15,449 nucleotides of DNA from Gemmataceae bacterium (GCA_017853285.1 JAFMJU010000020.1:1-15449), one strand, 5' to 3'; shown: positions 9,501-15,449, counted from the first letter of the stretch. Notes: generated by a model from the sequence alone, not told the origin. Numbers and translations are program-made.

Positions 9501-12127
9501 CGGTCGTCAAACTCCGGGGCCAAGTCCCGGATCTTGTTCTCCAATCCAGTTTGGGTGGAAAGGGTGGATTGCTGCCTGGCCAAACCGGAGCTGACGAGGA
9601 AATGAGGCGCCTCCACGGGATGCTGGGCCTGAAACTTCGCGGGATCCTGCTCGGCGAAACGGCGCCAGCCCTGGGTGCCCAGAAGCAGGTCCATTCCCAC
9701 CCGCGCGAGGGGATGGGGGGTCAACAGGAAGTCGGCGTATTCCAGATCATCCGGGTGCAGAATTTCCTCGCCCAGGAGGAAGTGGGTGGGCATGGATCTG
9801 GCCGTCTTCTCATCAGCCAGTGTGACAACCGCATGGTCCACCACGCTGGCCAGTAGGATCGCCCCGGTCGGGTTCCCTTGCGCGTCGCGCACCTTGGCAT
9901 TCAGGCGGACTTTTTCTCCGGGTTTGAAGGGGGCGGACATCGCCTTGCCAGGGGGTCCGGTTTCGGAAACCCGTTCCACCTTCAGATCCACATTCAAGTT
10001 GGAGGCGACAGGTCTCCAGATCAGCCGTTCAGCGACTGGTGTGAGCTTGCCTTTGCCAGATGTTCCAGGGGCCGGTGATTCGAGGCGGAACGCCGTGAGC
10101 CGGCAAACTCCACCAATGCCGGCAGGGGGATCAAGCTCCAGGCGGCTTTCCTTGCCGGGGACCAATTTGGAATCCAACAGCCTTCCCCGGCAATAGAGTC
10201 CCAAAAACCACAAGCCCTCACCTGTGGCCCTCAGTTCAACGGGAACTTTGCCACCGGGGGATAGTTTTTCCCCATCCACCCGCAGGGTCACACCGGCCGC
10301 CTTGGTTGCCGGGAGGGCAAGGGTGGTGCCCTTGGAGGGGCCCAGAAGCTCGAGCGTGTAACTCGCATCGGTTTTGGGCGTGAATTCAAAGGAACCCATG
10401 CCTTGGTTGGCCCCGGGATTTTCCAGGTCGCTGCGTGTTTGGATTCCCTCCACCAGGGGACGCCCGTTTTCCAGCAGGCGCGCCTTCAGGTCAGTGGGCT
10501 TGCCCAGGGAGGTGCGCGCGGTGAAATAGACCCTAGCCGGCAACCCGGCCACCAAGTCCCCGCTTTCGGGGAACAGGCCGACATCGACGCGTTCCAGAAC
10601 CAGGGGGACCGGTTTGACCAGGGTTTCCACGCTGGCGCCGTCGGAGAATGAAACAGTGATGCTGCCATCACCCTTGGAAATGGCGGCGGCTTCCGGAAGC
10701 TTGAAGCTGAATGTCGCCCTGCCATCCGGCCCCAATGTGGATTCAAACCAACGGGTTAGATCTTTAGTGATGGCGCCTGTGGCCTCGACCACCTGATCAT
10801 CCAGTTTCAATTGGGCCTTGACCGCTTGGTTCGCGATTGGCTTGCCGTCCTGGGCGGTGGCGCGAACGGCAAACCGCACCTTCTCGCCGGGGCCGTAGCC
10901 CCGCTTGGAAAAGGTCAATTCTTTGTTGATGCGCGGCTTCTGGTACACCTGGACCAGGAATTTGCGCTCGGCCGGGACGAAACGCCCGTCGGCATCCTCC
11001 ACGCGCAGCACGTATTCGCCGCCTGGGGAATCGTTGTCCAGCGGGATTTCCCCGGCAGCGATTCCACGCAATGGCTTCCCGGAGGGTCCGGTCACCGGCT
11101 TGGCGGGCAGGTCAGCCTGAGCCATCAGCCCGTCGGAAACCAGAAGCAAACGCTCGGATTTGTTCGGGGAGATGAGGCGCACGCGCAACTTCAGCGCGCC
11201 TTGTGGGGCCTGCAAGGATGCCCGGTCCAGGGTGAGTGAGCGATAACGAACGGTTTCCCCGGGTTGGTACAGCCGCTTATCGGTGGTGAGGTGGGTGGTC
11301 AGCGGGGGTAACCCCAGCTTGATCCGTTCAGTCACCTCCACCATCGAAAGGGGTTTGTCCTTTGCCGGCAAATCCGTTGGGGGAAAGGCGCGGACCCTCA
11401 GCATCGGATCGATGCCCGGCCGGAGCGGGACATCGGGGGGTACGGAAATGCGATGTGTGCCATCCGCCTGGGGCAGAACATCCAGCGCGATCGCCTTGTC
11501 CCCGGGGTTTTCCAGGGACGCCTCCATGCGCATGGGGAGCGTCCGTCCGGAGGGGTCGATCGCCTGGGCCAGAAACTGGGTGGGGGCCCCGCCCACCACA
11601 CCGGCAGGACCATTCACCACCACGCGAACCGGTTGGGAGTTGGCCTCCTCCCGCACCTTGGCGACGGCCCGCGAGTATTCATCTACCAGGCCTTGGCGTG
11701 CCTGGCGGATGGAGTTCAGGTTTTCCTGAAGGGTTTGGGTTTGCTGGCCATTGGCAACCAGCGCTGCGCGGCCTGATTCGATGTTTCGCCTGGTTGCCAT
11801 GTCACGCAGGAGGCTGCTGCCCGCCATTACAGCCAAAGCCGCCGCTAATCCCGCCAGCACGGTTTCAACACGCCAGCTTCGCCTTGGCTGATCCGGAAGG
11901 TTCTCCCTGGGGCCGATTTGGAACGGTTCTGGTGATGAAAATTGGATGTCAGGGTAGGGGGTGGTGATGGCCGCTCTGACCTTGGCCCGCATCATCTGGG
12001 CGCGGTCCCGAGCCGATTGGCATGAGGAGCAGGTTTCCAAATGGCTGGACAATTCCGCCGATTCCGGCAGTTCCAGCAACTCCTCCAGCCATTCCAGGAT
12101 CAGATCCTGGCATTTGCGGCAATCCAT
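6578..12127 (-). CDS. Anti-sigma zinc-finger / alpha-2-macroglobulin fusion protein
   Basis: An 1849-residue membrane protein. Residues 1-45 form a ZAS/zf-HC2 anti-sigma finger (Cys3, Cys6, then His29-x3-Cys33-x2-Cys36). TM1 is at about 87-107, followed by a coiled-coil-like helix (112-165). Beta-rich macroglobulin (MG) domains follow, including MG2 'YQPGETVRY' at 287. A charged coiled-coil segment (about 862-915) leads to a hydrophobic hairpin, TM2 (916-936), a basic GRGKTLATR loop and TM3 (946-964). A Pro/Gly-rich linker (about 965-1110) precedes an MG7-like domain around Trp1152, then the thioester domain with PHG-Cys1358-Phe-Glu-Gln1361, an alpha/alpha repeat region, and a C-terminal MG-like domain. 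A2M proteins trap proteases and form covalent bonds through the Cys-Gln thioester; CxEQ is intact. The topology puts the finger inside and both A2M halves outside. The ATG has GGAG 7 nt upstream. The cognate sigma gene ends 22 nt before it. I infer an envelope-stress sensor that holds the sigma factor. Confidence 0.9.
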   Translation of the reverse strand: MDCRKCQDLILEWLEELLELPESAELSSHLETCSSCQSARDRAQMMRAKVRAAITTPYPDIQFSSPEPFQIGPRENLPDQPRRSWRVETVLAGLAAALAVMAGSSLLRDMATRRNIESGRAALVANGQQTQTLQENLNSIRQARQGLVDEYSRAVAKVREEANSQPVRVVVNGPAGVVGGAPTQFLAQAIDPSGRTLPMRMEASLENPGDKAIALDVLPQADGTHRISVPPDVPLRPGIDPMLRVRAFPPTDLPAKDKPLSMVEVTERIKLGLPPLTTHLTTDKRLYQPGETVRYRSLTLDRASLQAPQGALKLRVRLISPNKSERLLLVSDGLMAQADLPAKPVTGPSGKPLRGIAAGEIPLDNDSPGGEYVLRVEDADGRFVPAERKFLVQVYQKPRINKELTFSKRGYGPGEKVRFAVRATAQDGKPIANQAVKAQLKLDDQVVEATGAITKDLTRWFESTLGPDGRATFSFKLPEAAAISKGDGSITVSFSDGASVETLVKPVPLVLERVDVGLFPESGDLVAGLPARVYFTARTSLGKPTDLKARLLENGRPLVEGIQTRSDLENPGANQGMGSFEFTPKTDASYTLELLGPSKGTTLALPATKAAGVTLRVDGEKLSPGGKVPVELRATGEGLWFLGLYCRGRLLDSKLVPGKESRLELDPPAGIGGVCRLTAFRLESPAPGTSGKGKLTPVAERLIWRPVASNLNVDLKVERVSETGPPGKAMSAPFKPGEKVRLNAKVRDAQGNPTGAILLASVVDHAVVTLADEKTARSMPTHFLLGEEILHPDDLEYADFLLTPHPLARVGMDLLLGTQGWRRFAEQDPAKFQAQHPVEAPHFLVSSGLARQQSTLSTQTGLENKIRDLAPEFDDRFRKQEEDVRQARIQLEELFQKGRDIQSQLNLVEGRLGQRFTLLTGGLGLGLGMMSFLFWLGRGKTLATRLALGLGVPALLWIGGLWLFSPGMEGLSKTARQTDMNAALPTASPMANAAPKGIEHLPPEVLRNDRWAKGTIPAPRIASPNPPGGPIKSQNGPKLLADANNLADAGIPRPGTRVGGSPPNPEGRARAKQAPGSALLGAARRPGMGGDNLLGSIDRLSLPRAIAEDPQLLPSVSGEDLPPLEVVREYSHIRLFGEDPSSRSDFSETLLWKPVWVLPTGEGNAEFELSDSVTRFVATVSANTEDGRLASASQLFESKQPLTLSIKLPGEATAGDLLEAPLTLEGEPGSNVDWSVPQIDGAELRGPNRGTLTLDSNGRGRVLVPLRPSENSSLVDYCLEASSGTWRDTMRGKMPVVSDGFPVTGSLSMRLEGKVEKTLRLPDTWKKDSLSLRVEGFPSPLGEALSGLEGMLREPHGCFEQTSSSSYPNLMVLRLLKTSGVANPEVESKARELLAAGYKRLVGFECMDTKAGRKHGFEWFGAADQQHEGLTAYGLLQFTAMRDAGLEGMDPGLISRTREFLVSKRDGQGGFVRSNRRVDSFGNSAGNLTNAYILWALAKSGDVSDLKTEFDALAKRAPEINDPYEMALVANALLTSGRKDSGASLCRQLIQKQSPDGSIPGAATSITHSMGNGLVVETTALAVQGWLASKDPASAPTVLKAIQWLAQKRSGGTFGSTQATILALEAMTRFQESQVAKVSAGTFRFSTQGKPVAALHFPENAISRLVGDFKESDSGLRPGDNLVTLELTQGNSFPCSLTWEYLTLTPPTSPKASIHIQVQPDRQEVLEGESVRLDLRVKNRSSTAAGMVMAVIGIPSGLSLPPDAKQLIELTRPPSNGGEPRLAAWEQRGRELAFYWRSMNPDQEIQIPVDLVASVPGQTTGPACRSYQYYSPDDKFWQKGLSITVKPKN

Positions 12128-12149
12128 GGCGATTCTCCAGCTAGCCGGC

Positions 12150-12770
12150 TTATCCCTCAGCCGGTCCCTCGTTTGGGGAATGCGGGGCCAAAAGGGCCTT
12201 CACCCGCTGTAATGCGGAGCGCATCTGTGTCTTCACGGTCCCGACAGGACGGCCCACGGTGAGGGCGATTTCCTCGTAGGTCATTTCCCCGGACTGGCGG
12301 AGGAGAAACACTTCCCGTTCCTCCTCGCGCAATTCGGTCACCGCCTTGCGGACGGCTTCCAGTTCCTCGCGTTCCTCCAAGGTCGATCCGAATCCCGTCT
12401 CCGGTGGGGCCGGAAAGCTGACATTTTCCAGCATGGGTCGCGACTTGCGCTTCCAGGCGCTTCGGCGCAGGTCGCGGGCGGCATTCATTCCCACCTGAAA
12501 AATCCAGGCCCTTGGATTGCTCACCTTGGTCATTTGCGCCCGGGCCTTCCAGCACCGGAGGAAGGCCTCCTGAGCCATGTCGATGGCATCCTCGCGGGAG
12601 CGCAACAGCAGGTTGAGCGTGCTGATCAATTCGTCCTTCATCCCGTTGAAGGTGTTGACGAGCATCTCTTCCAGTTGGGACCCGGACACACCGTCTGTAC
12701 GCTCCGGATCTTTCCCGCCGGTTGGGGGAGAAATCGCTGGCACAGTCGGTTTGCCAGAATCCGTGCTCAT
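12150..12770 (-). CDS. ECF-type RNA polymerase sigma factor
   Basis: A 206-residue sigma-70 family protein of group IV. Region 2 spans about residues 45-110 ('REDAIDMAQEAFLRCWKAR', 'NPRAWIFQVGMNAARDLRR', binding -10 DNA and core polymerase). A short acidic linker leads to region 4 at about 138-194, with a helix-turn-helix 'YEEIALTVGRPVGTVKTQM' that reads the -35 element. Regions 1 and 3 are absent, as in ECF factors. A polar tail of about 40 residues precedes region 2. The ATG at 12770 is chosen because AAGGGGA lies 5 nt upstream; an in-frame ATG at 12800 is preceded by CTCCTCC and has no binding site. It is the first gene of a two-gene operon with the anti-sigma/A2M protein, its probable inhibitor. 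Confidence 0.92.
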   Translation of the reverse strand: MSTDSGKPTVPAISPPTGGKDPERTDGVSGSQLEEMLVNTFNGMKDELISTLNLLLRSREDAIDMAQEAFLRCWKARAQMTKVSNPRAWIFQVGMNAARDLRRSAWKRKSRPMLENVSFPAPPETGFGSTLEEREELEAVRKAVTELREEEREVFLLRQSGEMTYEEIALTVGRPVGTVKTQMRSALQRVKALLAPHSPNEGPAEG

Positions 12771-12809
12771 GCATTCCCCTTGTAGGACGAGGTTCCCCAT
12801 GGAGGAGAT

Positions 12810-12837
12810 TTGCCAATTTTCCTGGGAGAATTGGCAA
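12810..12837. promoter_or_regulatory. Near-perfect 28-bp palindrome before the sigma gene
   Basis: Arms TTGCCAATT (12810-12818) and AATTGGCAA (12829-12837) are perfect, and the centre adds further pairs (TTTCC against GGAGA, with one G-T). It starts 40 bp before the sigma start codon and just downstream of the candidate promoter. It may be an operator or a hairpin at the mRNA 5' end. No T-run follows, so it is not a terminator. Confidence 0.55.
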
Positions 12838-12846
12838 CTTACTCTT

Positions 12847-12874
12847 TTCTATGGCTGCCAGGACGTTTTGTTCC
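12847..12874 (-). promoter_or_regulatory. Candidate ECF-type promoter of the sigma operon
   Basis: On the minus strand GGAAC (12874-12870) is followed after 17 nt by ATAGAA (12852-12847). GGAAC is the usual -35 core of ECF sigma factors and the spacing fits; the -10 match is weak. Transcription would begin near 12840, at the edge of the palindrome, and would suit autoregulation by the encoded sigma factor. This is inference. Confidence 0.3.
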
Positions 12875-12915
12875 TGGATCCAATGGCAACCAATGCGAGA
12901 GATGATAGGCGGCCT

Positions 12916-12944
12916 TAATGGATGATACGACTAGATATCCATTA
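12916..12944. promoter_or_regulatory. 8-bp inverted repeat between divergent sigma genes
   Basis: TAATGGAT (12916-12923) and ATCCATTA (12937-12944) are perfect inverted arms with a 13-bp spacer, so their centres lie about two helical turns apart. The repeat sits between the ECF gene (-) and the sigma-1.1 gene (+), about 40 bp beyond the candidate -35 box. The form fits a dimeric regulator site. The 323-nt gap 12771-13093 holds no gene that I can support. Confidence 0.4.
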
Positions 12945-13093
12945 TTTAAAGTGGGCCCTAGCATGAGGCAGGATGGCGGCGTACACTACTAATTGTTCAG
13001 GTTTTACCAAAGGGATCGGCGCCGTGGTTTTCCAAGGAGTGGAAGCCGGCCGGGACCGAGGGACCACCTGACGGGCCGGTTTGGGGGCTTCCC

Positions 13094-13276
13094 ATGCAAC
13101 TTCTTGAAGAAACGGTTCGCTTGTTGGTAGAACGCGGCCAAAAGACAGGCTTCGTGACATTTGGCCAGGTCCATGAAGCTCTAGCCGAGAGCGACCACGA
13201 TCCAGACCGCCTGGATCAAATTCTTACTTCTTTGGAAGAGGCTGGCATCTCGGTAATTGATGACCGGGATGACTGA
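13094..13276 (+). CDS. Stand-alone sigma-70 region 1.1 protein
   Basis: A 60-residue acidic protein (15 Asp/Glu against 5 Lys/Arg). Nearly its whole length matches region 1.1 of primary sigma factors: 'LLVERGQKTGFVTFGQVHEAL', then an acidic loop, 'RLDQILTSLEEAGISVIDD'. E. coli RpoD has the same order, with LVTRGKEQGYLTYAEV and a helix ending in GIQV. In RpoD this domain is a DNA mimic that occupies the polymerase active-site channel and restrains free sigma. Here the ORF ends in TGA and no sigma regions 1.2-4 follow in any frame, so it is a separate protein and not a broken rpoD. The ATG at 13094 has only GGGGGC upstream. It may tune RNA polymerase or bind nucleic-acid sites, somewhat like the delta subunit of Firmicutes, which has a related fold (inference). 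Confidence 0.8.
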   Translation: MQLLEETVRLLVERGQKTGFVTFGQVHEALAESDHDPDRLDQILTSLEEAGISVIDDRDD

Positions 13277-13282
13277 ATTCTG

Positions 13283-13296
13283 ACTAGATCCCTAGT
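13283..13296. repeat. Short inverted repeat between convergent genes
   Basis: ACTAG-ATCC-CTAGT lies in the 15-bp gap and overlaps the TAG stop of the minus-strand gene. On + it is followed by GGATTTGTTTT, so it could act as a weak terminator for the sigma-1.1 gene. The stem is only 5 bp. Confidence 0.3.
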
Positions 13297-13891
13297 GGAT
13301 TTGTTTTAACACCCGAGCCAGGTCGGATGTGGAGGGTCGGTCGGTCGGACCCACGGACCGGTGCACCCACAGGGGTTTTCCATTTCCGGCCAAGAAAACC
13401 TCGCCCCCTTGGCGCATCAAATCCGCGTTTTCCCCCGATTTGGCGATTGAGCGACCTTTTAGCAGGCCCTTTATATATCCAAAGATAGCGTTTGGCTTTA
13501 GGAAATTCGCCAATCCGAACCGGCCCAACCCCAGCCACTCGTGCCATAGGTATTCCGGGTCGCATAACAAAGGAATTTTCAGGCCATCCTGCTGGGCCAA
13601 GTTGGCAACCAAAAATGGTTTGCCAGGGATTACTCCAACCAACCTAAATTTGTTTTCCATGGATTTCTGCCAAGCTTGCACCTCGACCAGGTGCTGACGG
13701 CAGGGAATTCATCCAGGATGCCGTGCCAGAACCAAGAGGGTCGGAATGGCGCCCAACAGTAAATCCCGGGAGCAGGACAGCGACTCTTCAGGAGGGGCCG
13801 GGGGAGTCCAATGGATGACAGAAAACTGTTGATTCAGTAGCGAGCCAGGGATTTCGGGGGGAAGGGATTGGGTCAAATTTGGCTGTTTCAT
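13292..13891 (-). CDS. Peroxiredoxin-like (AhpC/TSA) selenoprotein, in-frame TGA read as Sec61
   Basis: One frame runs from ATG 13891 to TAG 13292 and is interrupted only by TGA at 13709-13711. Read through, it gives 199 residues. The N-terminal half ends 'IPTLLVLARHPG', the strand before the active site of thioredoxin-fold AhpC/TSA proteins. TGA follows as residue 61, then I-P-Cys64-R, so the family's C-x-x-C-R becomes U-x-x-C-R. After it come 'FRLVGVIPGKP', 'PLLCDPEYLWHEWLGLG' and 'RQGGEVFLAGNGKPLWVHRS', typical of the AhpC-TSA_2/PRXL2 group. Homology continues on both sides of the TGA, and a SECIS-like hairpin lies 20 nt after it. The ATG has AGGA 7 nt upstream. Its likely role is thiol- or selenol-dependent peroxide or disulphide chemistry. 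The alternative is a nonsense mutation of a Cys codon. The Sec machinery genes are not in the window. Confidence 0.82.
13667..13711 (-). promoter_or_regulatory. Putative bacterial SECIS element after the UGA codon
   Basis: On the minus strand UGA (13711-13709) is followed by 20 nt and then the loop GGUCG (13688-13684), closed by a perfect 6-bp stem GCACCU/AGGUGC (13694-13689 and 13683-13678). An outer 5-bp stem CUGCC/GGCAG (13703-13699 and 13671-13667) encloses it. Bacterial SECIS hairpins lie inside the coding region just after UGA, and SelB reads a small apical loop beginning GGU; the E. coli fdhF element has a GGUC loop at similar distance (from memory). Stem, loop and spacing all fit. Confidence 0.75.
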
Positions 13892-14274
13892 GGTTACATC
13901 CTGATGGTCGTTTGCGGTGCCACTGTGGCTGGCGTTGTCAAAAGTGGCCAAGAATCGTTTGGAGGCGGTGTCAAGTTGGCAGCCTTTGGCCGGTAGGCCC
14001 CTTTCTGGGCAGTAGGAAATCCAAACCATATTAAGCCAAAACCCATGGCCTACTCGGCGAAAAACCTTTGCAGAAAGGGGTTTTGGTGATGTTCCGCCCT
14101 GTTGCCCCCTGTCGTGGCACGGAGATTGCATGAATAGACCCCTGTGCATGGTGGCGAAGAGCCACCCGCGAGGTGGATTCTGACAGGAATAGTGTTGTTT
14201 TGTCGTTGGTGAACCTAGCCGCGGCTTCTTCTGATCAGACCCCGCTAGAGCAAACGAGTTGAGGAGTAGTAGAG
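13892..14274. other. Intergenic region between divergent selenoprotein and groEL
   Basis: These 383 nt hold no gene that I can support. The minus frame stays open from the selenoprotein up to 14149, but that stretch has no recognisable protein features. Two structures are visible: AAAACCTTT-gcag-AAAGGGGTTTT (14061-14084, 9 bp with a 2-nt bulge) and CCACC-cgcga-GGTGG (14162-14176). There is no CIRCE repeat (TTAGCACTC/GAGTGCTAA), the usual HrcA site before groEL. The region must hold both divergent promoters, but none matches a consensus well. The groEL binding site is GAGGAG at 14261-14266. Confidence 0.5.
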
Positions 14275-15449
14275 ATGGGAGCGAAGAACCTGGTTTATAG
14301 CGACGAGGCCAGGCAAAAGCTGCTGGCGGGTGCCGGCAAGCTTGCCCGCGCTGTTCGCGCTACTCTCGGGCCGCGCGGACGCAACGCTGTTCTGGACAAG
14401 GGTTGGGGAAGCCCCAATGTGACCAAGGACGGCGTGACTGTCGCCGAGGATATCGAGTTGACGGACCCCATCGAGAACATGGGGGCCCAGCTCATCAAGG
14501 AAGCCGCCAGCAAGACCAACGATGTGGCGGGTGACGGCACGACCACCGCCACCGTTCTGGCAGAGGCCATTTTCCGCGAGGGGCTCAAGCTCATCGCGGC
14601 AGGCCATGACCCCATGGCAATTTCCCGCGGCCTAAACAAGTCGGTTGGCAAAGTTGTCGATTCCCTTCGCTCCATGGCGGAGAAAATCGACCCCAATGAC
14701 AAAAAGAGCATTGCTGAAGTCGCCACCATCGCCTCCAACAACAACACCGAGATCGGCAAAAAGCTTGCCGAGGCTATGAAGCAGGTCGGCGCCAGCAATG
14801 GCGTGATCACCATCGAGGAGGGCAAGACCGCCGAAACCGAGGTGGTTGTTGTTCAGGGCATGCAATTCGACCGCGGTTACCTTTCCCCCAATTTTGTGAC
14901 CAACCAGGAAGAGGTCACGGTGGAGATGGAGAACCCCTACATCCTTATCCACGAGGAAAAGATCAGCAACGCCAAGGATTTGGTTCCCCTGCTCGAGCAG
15001 GTCAGCAAGGCCAAGGCTTCCCTGATCATTATCGCCGAGGATGTCGAGGGCGAGGCCTTGGCCACCCTGGTTTTGAACAAGCTGAAGGGCGTGGTAAACG
15101 TCTGCGCGGTGAAGGCCCCCGGTTACGGGGACCGGCGCAAGGCCATGCTCGAGGACATCGCCACCCTGACCAAGGGTAAGGCGTTCTTCAAGGATCTGGG
15201 GATTCCCCTCAACACGGTCAAGCTCGCCGACCTCGGTCGGGCCAAAAAGGTTCGTATCGACAGCGAGAACACCACCATCACCGAGGGTGCTGGCGACAAG
15301 AAATCCCTCGAGGGGCGGTGCGAGTTGATCCGCCGTGAAATCGAGAAGACCGACAGTGACTACGACCGGGAGAAGTTGCAGGAGCGCCGCCAAGCTCGCC
15401 GGTGGCGTGGCCCAACTGAAGGTGGGCGCCGCCACCGAAACCGAGATGA
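14275..15449 (+). CDS. groEL: Chaperonin GroEL, 3'-truncated by window end and frameshifted near 15388
   Basis: The Hsp60 subunit of the ATP-driven folding chamber. From ATG 14275 (GAGGAG 8 nt upstream) the frame gives 371 canonical residues: '[13 protein letters not shown]', '[15 protein letters not shown]', the ATPase motif '[11 protein letters not shown]', '[13 protein letters not shown]', '[17 protein letters not shown]', and '[13 protein letters not shown]'. After 'YDREKLQER' (ending at 15387) the frame reads RQARRWRGP, which is not GroEL. Adding two bases after 15388 restores [21 protein letters not shown] up to the window end. This is a 2-nt deletion, either a sequencing error or a real mutation. 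The remaining C-terminal part (about 150 residues in the family) is outside. No groES precedes it, so it may be a secondary GroEL copy. Confidence 0.93.
   Translation, partial: MGAKNLVYSDEARQKLLAGAGKLARAVRATLGPRGRNAVLDKGWGSPNVTKDGVTVAEDIELTDPIENMGAQLIKEAASKTNDVAGDGTTTATVLAEAIFREGLKLIAAGHDPMAISRGLNKSVGKVVDSLRSMAEKIDPNDKKSIAEVATIASNNNTEIGKKLAEAMKQVGASNGVITIEEGKTAETEVVVVQGMQFDRGYLSPNFVTNQEEVTVEMENPYILIHEEKISNAKDLVPLLEQVSKAKASLIIIAEDVEGEALATLVLNKLKGVVNVCAVKAPGYGDRRKAMLEDIATLTKGKAFFKDLGIPLNTVKLADLGRAKKVRIDSENTTITEGAGDKKSLEGRCELIRREIEKTDSDYDREKLQERRQARRWRGPTEGGRRHRNRD

Noticed and set aside
14061..14084. AAAACCTTT/AAAGGGGTTTT hairpin as a terminator
   Set aside because: It has short flanking T-runs, but no gene ends nearby on either strand; it is kept only as a structure in the intergenic description.
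13892..14149. N-terminal extension of the selenoprotein up to ATG 14149
   Set aside because: The frame is open, but the 86 residues look like no protein feature. The ATG at 13891 has a good AGGA binding site and gives a family-typical length.
13709..14149. Separate 146-codon gene ending at the TGA
   Set aside because: Its end is only the N-terminal half of an AhpC/TSA fold, cut exactly at the active site and in frame with the other half. A single Sec-containing gene explains both pieces.
14160..14245. Possible tRNA or selC gene before groEL
   Set aside because: There is no cloverleaf, no GTTCGA-like T-arm and no CCA end; only a 5-bp hairpin CCACC/GGTGG is present.
1..15449. CRISPR array, insertion sequence or prophage
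   Set aside because: I see no regularly spaced repeats, transposase or integrase motifs, or terminal inverted repeats with target duplications.

Overview
The window looks like chromosomal DNA of a planctomycete, probably Gemmataceae-like. This is an inference from gene content, not a database match: a GC-rich sequence, an ECF sigma factor beside a giant membrane-anchored anti-sigma protein, a stand-alone sigma region 1.1 protein, a LolA-like lipoprotein, and a groEL with no groES in front of it.

Layout. 58-972 (+) is a probable lipoprotein. 1265-1462 (+) is a small ribbon-helix-helix protein, which shares a strong bidirectional terminator (1489-1533) with the convergent channel gene. 1546-2493 and 2608-3528 (-) are tandem paralogous six-TM potassium-type channels with GYGD filters but no charged S4. 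3630-6407 (-) is pyruvate phosphate dikinase (ppdK), which has a terminator-like hairpin in its leader, only about 26 nt before the start codon. 6578-12127 (-) encodes a 1849-residue protein that joins an N-terminal zinc-finger anti-sigma domain, through a membrane helix, to an alpha-2-macroglobulin (A2M) with an intact CxEQ thioester motif. The ECF sigma gene (12150-12770, -) lies 22 nt upstream in the same operon. Two perfect inverted repeats and a GGAAC-type promoter candidate lie in front of the sigma gene.

13094-13276 (+) encodes a 60-residue acidic protein that is essentially only sigma-70 region 1.1. Convergent to it, 13292-13891 (-) encodes a peroxiredoxin-like (AhpC/TSA) protein. Its peroxidatic-cysteine codon is an in-frame TGA, and a hairpin with a GGUC apical loop follows 20 nt later, so it is best read as a selenoprotein with a U-x-x-C active site; ordinary gene calling splits it into two fragments. 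14275-15449 (+) is groEL, cut by the window end and carrying an apparent 2-nt deletion at about 15388.

How the parts may work together. The ECF sigma and A2M-fused anti-sigma form a plausible trans-envelope circuit: A2M sensing, by protease cleavage or thioester chemistry outside the membrane, would control sigma release inside. The Sec-peroxiredoxin and GroEL are divergent stress-type genes across a 383-nt intergenic region. The sigma-1.1 protein is a candidate RNA polymerase modulator. The channels and ppdK look like independent units. The most unusual items are the selenoprotein and the anti-sigma/A2M fusion.
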